Shown here piece by piece: positions 59,244 to 64,000 of a stretch of DNA of 64,000 nt. This stretch comes from CAZDVQ01 sp964508975. GTDB taxonomy: Bacteria; Bacteroidota; Bacteroidia; Chitinophagales; Saprospiraceae. Both the position numbers and the translations under genes were made by a program. How positions within the stretch are numbered: position 1 is the stretch's first letter; each line of letters starts with the position of its first letter. The notes under the pieces are model-generated. The model saw only the letters and a program-made list of their open reading frames with translations. It was not told where the DNA came from and made no database searches. Location: the NCBI GenBank assembly GCA_964508975.1, contig CAZDVQ010000018.1, forward strand, positions 1 to 64,000. The letters run 5' to 3'.

Positions 59244-62200
59244 CTAGCGCACGATAACCAGTTTTTCGGTAGTTGTTGTATTACCAGTGCGTAAATTTAC
59301 GTAGTATACACCAGCAGCCAAATTGCTTGTATTTAATGATACTTGCTGACCATTGCTCACTTCGCCCATTGACATGGCTTGAACAAGCGCACCATTCATA
59401 TCAAAGATGTTGATATTGGCGTCAGTTGCTTTACCTGTGTAGATAGTCAAAGTTGACAAGTCGGTAGTTACGTTAGGAGTAAGTGTGAAACGAACTTCGT
59501 TAGAAGCGGTTTCTCCGAGGAACAGAACTTCGAGGTTACCAGATGATACATCTACAATGTGATCAGGCAAACCAGCTGCAGGGGCAAAGAATTCGAAGTC
59601 AGTCATACGCACATCAACATATTCAGTACCTTCAAATTGGAAGCTGTGGATGTCAGCAGCTAGGCGAGGTGCAGGGATGCCTGTTGTACAGGTTATCGGT
59701 GCACTCCAGAATACCCGTCCATCACATTCAACAAACAAAGTAAAGGTATAAGCCACGTTGGATTGTAAGCCTACGAATTCGAAACTAGATACACCACCAG
59801 CAGTAGTGTAAGCGAGTGCACTACGCTGAGAGTAGCCTGCTTGACCAGCAAAGCTAAAACGTGCACCAATACGAACAGCGCCTGTAATTTCAGGCCAGTT
59901 CAAACTTATCGTAGTAGGAGTAGAGGCTGCACAGGTAGGCATAGGTACAGAACATCCAGCTGATGGAGCTGCAGTAGCTATTGTTGCAACAGGAGAAGCA
60001 AACGAAGTGCTGAGGGTAGCACCACACCAATTGTTAACCCAGAAATCATAGGAAGTATTAGGCATCAACATACCGCCTGCATTTGTTGAGTAAGAGGTAG
60101 TATTCAAAGTGCGGATTGCATAACCAGTGCCACCAGTTGGGCGCCAATACAAACGGTATGAAGCAGCATTGACATCTGGCCATGTTGCATCAACAACGCC
60201 TGTTGGATTAGTTGTGCTATTGGTCAACGTTGGGGCAAGCGGTTCAACGCTAATGGTCAACTCAAAGTCGCCAGCGCTGGTACCTGAAAATCCTGACACA
60301 CGTACCCAGTAAGTTTGACCTGCAACAAGTACTGATCCACCAGGTGAAACAATAGTAGAGGACAAGCCATTAGTACCCCCAACACAGCCATTCACTCCAC
60401 TGTCATCGTTACAATAGACATTCGTAAAGGTGCCATTACAAGTATTATCAGAAGACGAGAATACAGCGATTCGAGAATCGTAGTTAGTGCCTGGGTTACG
60501 AGTTGAGAACTTCACGTCGAACGCTGAAAGTGTACCACCGGTAAAACAAGCAGGGGCTGTAAATTGGTACCATACAGCACGAGAGTCGGTAGCACCACAG
60601 CCATTTACGGGGTCGTTCGTAGCGTTTGTGGTAGAACCGAGAATTGAAGAACAAGTCAAGGTGGTAGCACCAAGGCCAAAACGGCTGGTTTCAACACGGG
60701 TAAAAGGAATCGCATTACAAGCTTCATCGTTTGATGGAGGAAGTGCTAATGTAGTAATATTGACAGGTCCTACCCAAGTACCGGTATTCCCTACACAGGC
60801 ATTACGAACCCAAATACTATAAGCAGTTGTTGGCATAAGGCCAGAAAGGGTGTAAGGATTCGTACCAACGGCAGCAGCAGTAGGTGTTGTCGTACTAGTA
60901 GGTGCTGTTGCTGGACTTGTAGCAGCATAAACATCCCAGCTCGTTGAGCCATTGGCTACCCAAGTAAGGTTTACAGCAGTAGCGGTTACTGCAGAACTAG
61001 TCAAAGTATTGATATCGGGGCAAGCATTTTCCCATACACAGATGCTAAAGGTACCAGCATCGGGTTGTGGGCCTAAAACTTGAACCAAATAAGTATTACC
61101 TACCGTAAGGCCACTAATGGTATTATTAGCTCCAGAGGTAGCAATGCCACAAGCCAATTGTGCTCCACCGCAGCCATCATAAACGGCATATGCTAAAGTC
61201 ACGGCAGTGCCGTAAGTAATATTTAAATCATGATTAGCATCACTAGCGACGAATGAATACCAAACATCAGGCAGCGTCAAAAATTGATTCAAGCAAGATG
61301 GATTACCAACTGCAGCGCTTGCACAAGTATTGTTGCCAGAAGTAGGTGTACACGTACCTGAAACCGTAAGAGATTGAGCTGAAGCACAATCGTCGTTTGT
61401 TGGCAATGGCAAACAAAGTGGAGAACAAGTGTAGTTCAAGTTAAACGTACCTGTTGCACTTAATGCTGTACCAAATTGGTAACCGTGCACGAAAACATAA
61501 TAGGTTGTACCCGCATAAGCATTGAAGCTTACTTCTGAACGGAAAGCGCCAGTTGCACAAGCAGGGAACATGTCGTCGTTTGCAACTACACAAGAAAGTG
61601 TATTGCAATCAGGGCCAGAATACACTGTAATACGACTGTCAAAACCAGCGCCTGAAGGGTCACAGGTTGTCATGGTTACGGCATTGTCATCGCCATTGTA
61701 AATGTACCAAACACCACGTTCAGTAGCAGTAGTACCCGCGGCACCACAATTGATATAGTTAGCATCAACCGTTGAACCAATGGTTGAACCAGCCTCAACT
61801 TGAGCACCACCGGTACAAGAGTTCAAGGTAATAGCATCCGCACAGAAATCGTTAGCCAAAGCCGTTTGGAAGTTAAACGGACCTTCAACCGTGCTGAAAC
61901 CATCAACATCGCAGTTTTGGGTAATGTAAACATCTACAGATGCAGATGGCGGTAAACCAGTGAAGGAGTAAGATGTTCCAGCGATACCTGTAACTAAACC
62001 ACCATTTCCTGGCGTAAAACCAGCAGGGCCGTATTCAATATCGTAAGTACCTACACAACCTGAACAAGTCCAAGCCATATCAGCACCTGAAGTAGTGATG
62101 TTTGTGAATACTATATTGGAAGGAGCAATACAAACAGGTGGTGGCGTAAGCGACCAAGCAAGTGTAAATGTTCCAAAATCCGTTGCACTGTTCCAGCCGT

Positions 62201-63266
62201 CTTGCACCCAGTAAACACGTTGGTCAACACCTGTGGTATTTTCCCAGGTGATGTTTTGAACATCAGGATCATCAAAACAAGCTATTTGGGTAGCACCCGG
62301 GCAAGTTCCGCCGTAAAACATGTTATTTTCGGAATCATAGCCATTCACGGTTTGTCCGATAACCAGTGTATAATTCACCGGAACATCGATGAAAAAAATC
62401 ATGTCTGGGCTGGTATTACCACCCGCACAGCCATTGGCGAAATCATTAGTAAAGCCAGTTGTATTTCCGCTATAAGGGCTAGTTTGAGTGGCCAGGTCAA
62501 TGGCATTCCCACAGTTGTCGCCAGGGCCCACAGGAGGAGGTGGCCCACAAGAAGTACACGAAATACTGGTTACATGGCATGCTTGATCGGTACCACAGGA
62601 AGAGTTCAGGAAAAAGTGCACACGATAGTTACCACTAGTGGCTGGTGTAAATGCCAATGGAGGAACGCCAGATGTAACTAAAGTATTTGTAGTTGTGGTA
62701 ACCACAATCCAGCCAATACCAGTACCTGTTAACGAGTAGGTCGTACCTCCTACAGCACCTGTTAAGGGGGCAAACTCGCCTGCATAATTACAGGTAGAGA
62801 AGTTAATTGCAGTTGGTGTTGTAGGCGCCGCAGCTGAACCAAATTGAGCTGTCGCTACACAAAAAGCAGGAGCACTACAACTGGTACAAGTTACGGTGGT
62901 TGTATGGCATGAGTTATCGGTACCACAACCTGCACTTAAAGCATAGTGTACGCGAACATCACCGCTCACGGTTGCAGTCCAGGAGTGCGGCGCAGGGCCG
63001 TGCGACAAAACAGCGTTAGCGGTATTGGTTATGGTTATGTAACCAATGCCGACTCCAGCGAATGAATAGGCATTACCGGAAACGATAGCCGAGACTACGG
63101 CGTACTCGCCGGCAAAGTTACAGGTTGAAATCGTTACAGGACTTGAGCCTGTTGGCGCTGTAGCACTGCCAAAAGCAGCAGTATAGACACACTGTGCTGT
63201 TAAAGAAGTGAAGGATAGCGCTAGCACTATGGCGAGCGTTACCCATCGGGTAAAGTGTTTTGACAT
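59244..63266 (-). CDS. T9SS type A surface protein, 1340 residues (3)
   Basis: Signal peptide ends near LTAQ-CVY. Two tandem ~115-residue modules follow (residues about 25-135 and 136-245), each opening with a CVxTAxFGSAxAPT motif and ending with the Cys-rich CGTDxxCHxTxxxCTSC. I know no family for these modules. Next come a pre-peptidase-type domain (about 250-375), an FN3 domain, two more pre-peptidase/CUB-like domains (about 470-615 and 620-750), FN3, another lectin-like domain (about 850-1020, VWYQFTAPACFTGG), two FN3 domains and the type A tail ending TTEKLVIVR. It is a likely surface adhesin or binding protein. A CAAATATA sequence at 63296-63303 is a possible -7 box (TATATTTG on the minus strand). 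Confidence 0.88.
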   Translation of the reverse strand: MSKHFTRWVTLAIVLALSFTSLTAQCVYTAAFGSATAPTGSSPVTISTCNFAGEYAVVSAIVSGNAYSFAGVGIGYITITNTANAVLSHGPAPHSWTATVSGDVRVHYALSAGCGTDNSCHTTTVTCTSCSAPAFCVATAQFGSAAAPTTPTAINFSTCNYAGEFAPLTGAVGGTTYSLTGTGIGWIVVTTTTNTLVTSGVPPLAFTPATSGNYRVHFFLNSSCGTDQACHVTSISCTSCGPPPPVGPGDNCGNAIDLATQTSPYSGNTTGFTNDFANGCAGGNTSPDMIFFIDVPVNYTLVIGQTVNGYDSENNMFYGGTCPGATQIACFDDPDVQNITWENTTGVDQRVYWVQDGWNSATDFGTFTLAWSLTPPPVCIAPSNIVFTNITTSGADMAWTCSGCVGTYDIEYGPAGFTPGNGGLVTGIAGTSYSFTGLPPSASVDVYITQNCDVDGFSTVEGPFNFQTALANDFCADAITLNSCTGGAQVEAGSTIGSTVDANYINCGAAGTTATERGVWYIYNGDDNAVTMTTCDPSGAGFDSRITVYSGPDCNTLSCVVANDDMFPACATGAFRSEVSFNAYAGTTYYVFVHGYQFGTALSATGTFNLNYTCSPLCLPLPTNDDCASAQSLTVSGTCTPTSGNNTCASAAVGNPSCLNQFLTLPDVWYSFVASDANHDLNITYGTAVTLAYAVYDGCGGAQLACGIATSGANNTISGLTVGNTYLVQVLGPQPDAGTFSICVWENACPDINTLTSSAVTATAVNLTWVANGSTSWDVYAATSPATAPTSTTTPTAAAVGTNPYTLSGLMPTTAYSIWVRNACVGNTGTWVGPVNITTLALPPSNDEACNAIPFTRVETSRFGLGATTLTCSSILGSTTNATNDPVNGCGATDSRAVWYQFTAPACFTGGTLSAFDVKFSTRNPGTNYDSRIAVFSSSDNTCNGTFTNVYCNDDSGVNGCVGGTNGLSSTIVSPGGSVLVAGQTYWVRVSGFSGTSAGDFELTISVEPLAPTLTNSTTNPTGVVDATWPDVNAASYRLYWRPTGGTGYAIRTLNTTSYSTNAGGMLMPNTSYDFWVNNWCGATLSTSFASPVATIATAAPSAGCSVPMPTCAASTPTTISLNWPEITGAVRIGARFSFAGQAGYSQRSALAYTTAGGVSSFEFVGLQSNVAYTFTLFVECDGRVFWSAPITCTTGIPAPRLAADIHSFQFEGTEYVDVRMTDFEFFAPAAGLPDHIVDVSSGNLEVLFLGETASNEVRFTLTPNVTTDLSTLTIYTGKATDANINIFDMNGALVQAMSMGEVSNGQQVSLNTSNLAAGVYYVNLRTGNTTTTEKLVIVR

Positions 63267-63295
63267 ATTTTAAGGATTTTGTGAGTGAATTGTTG

Positions 63296-63303
63296 CAAAT
63301 ATA
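63296..63303 (-). promoter_or_regulatory. Probable -7 box of the 1340-residue T9SS protein
   Basis: TATATTTG on the minus strand fits TAnnTTTG, 30 bases before the start. No clear -33 element in the very AT-rich sequence upstream. Confidence 0.45.
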
Positions 63304-63440
63304 AACAATCATTACAGATTTATAATATAATTTTTACTTTTTACCATTTTTAAATCTTTTATTATTTATTTTATATATTTTATATAATATTATATTGAAT
63401 TATTTATATTATACCAAATAATAAAAGTGTTCGACATATA

Positions 63441-63474
63441 AAAAAAGGCCTACCCCATATTTGGGGCAGGCCTA
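63441..63474 (-). terminator. Intrinsic terminator of the fourth T9SS type A gene
   Basis: AGGCCTACCCC and GGGGCAGGCCT pair around ATATTT (one mismatch), with T run on the minus strand. Confidence 0.8.
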
Positions 63475-63496
63475 GTATTAAAAGTTAATAGCTGAA

Positions 63497-64000
63497 TTAA
63501 CGAACAATCACCAATTTCTCGGTAGTTGTAGTGTTACCAGTGCGCAAGTTTACGTAGTAAACACCTGCAGCCAATTTGCTTGTATTCAATGATACTTGCT
63601 GGCCGTTATTCACTTCGCCCATTGACATGGTTTGAACAAGTGCGCCATTCATATCAAAAATGTTGATATTGGCGTCAGTTGCTTTACCTGTGTAGATAGT
63701 CAAAGTTGACAAGTCGGTAGTTACGTTAGGAGTAAGTGTGAAACGAACTTCGTTTGAAGCTATTTCTTGATCAAATGTAACGAGTAATTTACCTGTTGAT
63801 ACATCAACCGTGTGATTTGGCAAGCCTGCAGCTGGAGCAAAGTATTCGAAGTCGGTCATGCGAACATCAACGAATTCGGTTCCATCATATTCAAAGCTAT
63901 GTACATCCGCCGCCAAGCGAGGCAAAGCTGTACCCGTTGAACAAGTTACAGGAGCTGACCAGAAAATACGGCCATCACATTCAACAAAGAAAGTGAAGGT
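63497..64000 (-). CDS. T9SS type A surface protein (4), C-terminal part, cut by the window edge
   Basis: 168 codons are visible and the frame stays open to the edge, so the N-terminal part lies outside. The visible part starts in the last FN3 domain (TFTFFVECDGRIFWSAPVTC) and ends with the T9SS type A tail TTEKLVIVR. The tail is nearly identical in DNA to that of the 1340-residue protein (constant offset 4253 over about 250 bases), including about 94 identical bases around 63663-63757. Confidence 0.88.
   Translation of the reverse strand, partial: TFTFFVECDGRIFWSAPVTCSTGTALPRLAADVHSFEYDGTEFVDVRMTDFEYFAPAAGLPNHTVDVSTGKLLVTFDQEIASNEVRFTLTPNVTTDLSTLTIYTGKATDANINIFDMNGALVQTMSMGEVNNGQQVSLNTSKLAAGVYYVNLRTGNTTTTEKLVIVR

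Overview
The window comes from a member of the phylum Bacteroidota, probably a free-living Saprospiria/Chitinophagia-type heterotroph. The evidence is the type IX secretion (T9SS) C-terminal domains on five large surface proteins, TAnnTTTG-type -7 promoter boxes, a CarboxypepD_reg TonB receptor, Bacteroidota-style lipoproteins, and the family types of gyrA, argS and trhO. Genus-level placement is inference.

Layout: (1) 1-3.3 kb: the end of a membrane protein gene, hldD (heptose epimerase), an orphan lipoprotein and a lipoprotein FKBP isomerase. (2) 3.4-11.6 kb: a small secreted protein and a 2585-residue adhesin-like protein with CUB, PKD, P-domain, FN3, Ig-like and SprB repeats and a T9SS type B C-terminus. 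Inside it is an exact 702-bp super-repeat. (3) 12-19.2 kb: folC, a lipoprotein, a polysaccharide deacetylase, a biotin-dependent carboxylase subunit, an unknown protein and a WG-repeat lipoprotein. (4) 19.3-23.4 kb: alkB, a TetR regulator, trhO, a repeat-dense island and an unknown gene. (5) 23.6-31.2 kb: a probable sucrose-type disaccharide locus (SUT-like MFS transporter, LacI regulator with a perfect 20-bp operator, TonB receptor, alpha/alpha-barrel glycosidase, P-loop kinase). (6) 31.5-37 kb: tRNA-Arg(CCT), a radical SAM/twitch protein and two convergent genes that each encode a tandem pair of phytanoyl-CoA-dioxygenase-type domains. This is the best candidate for an undescribed enzymatic system. 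(7) 37-54 kb: housekeeping genes (TPR protein, gyrA, an ExbB-ExbD-TonB-like operon, asnB, argS, a membrane protein, TlpA-like lipoprotein, holA, an orphan HSDR_N protein, fmt, prmC). (8) 54-64 kb: four consecutive, related T9SS type A proteins, the last cut by the window edge, with clear signs of recombination between them.

The most striking non-coding signal is a family of 15 GC-rich, multi-hairpin intergenic elements (here called family I), roughly 95-190 bp each. Their 5' and 3' ends differ between copies but always remain complementary: seven different paired termini occur. Ten of the 15 lie just downstream of a co-oriented gene. They share the intergenic space with two copies of a second structured repeat (family II), a 376-bp nested inverted-repeat island, two copies of a 55-bp repeat (family IV), five short palindromes ending in CTAC (family V), and heptanucleotide (period-7) tandem repeats at more than a dozen sites. 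No transposase, integrase, CRISPR array or complete restriction system was seen.
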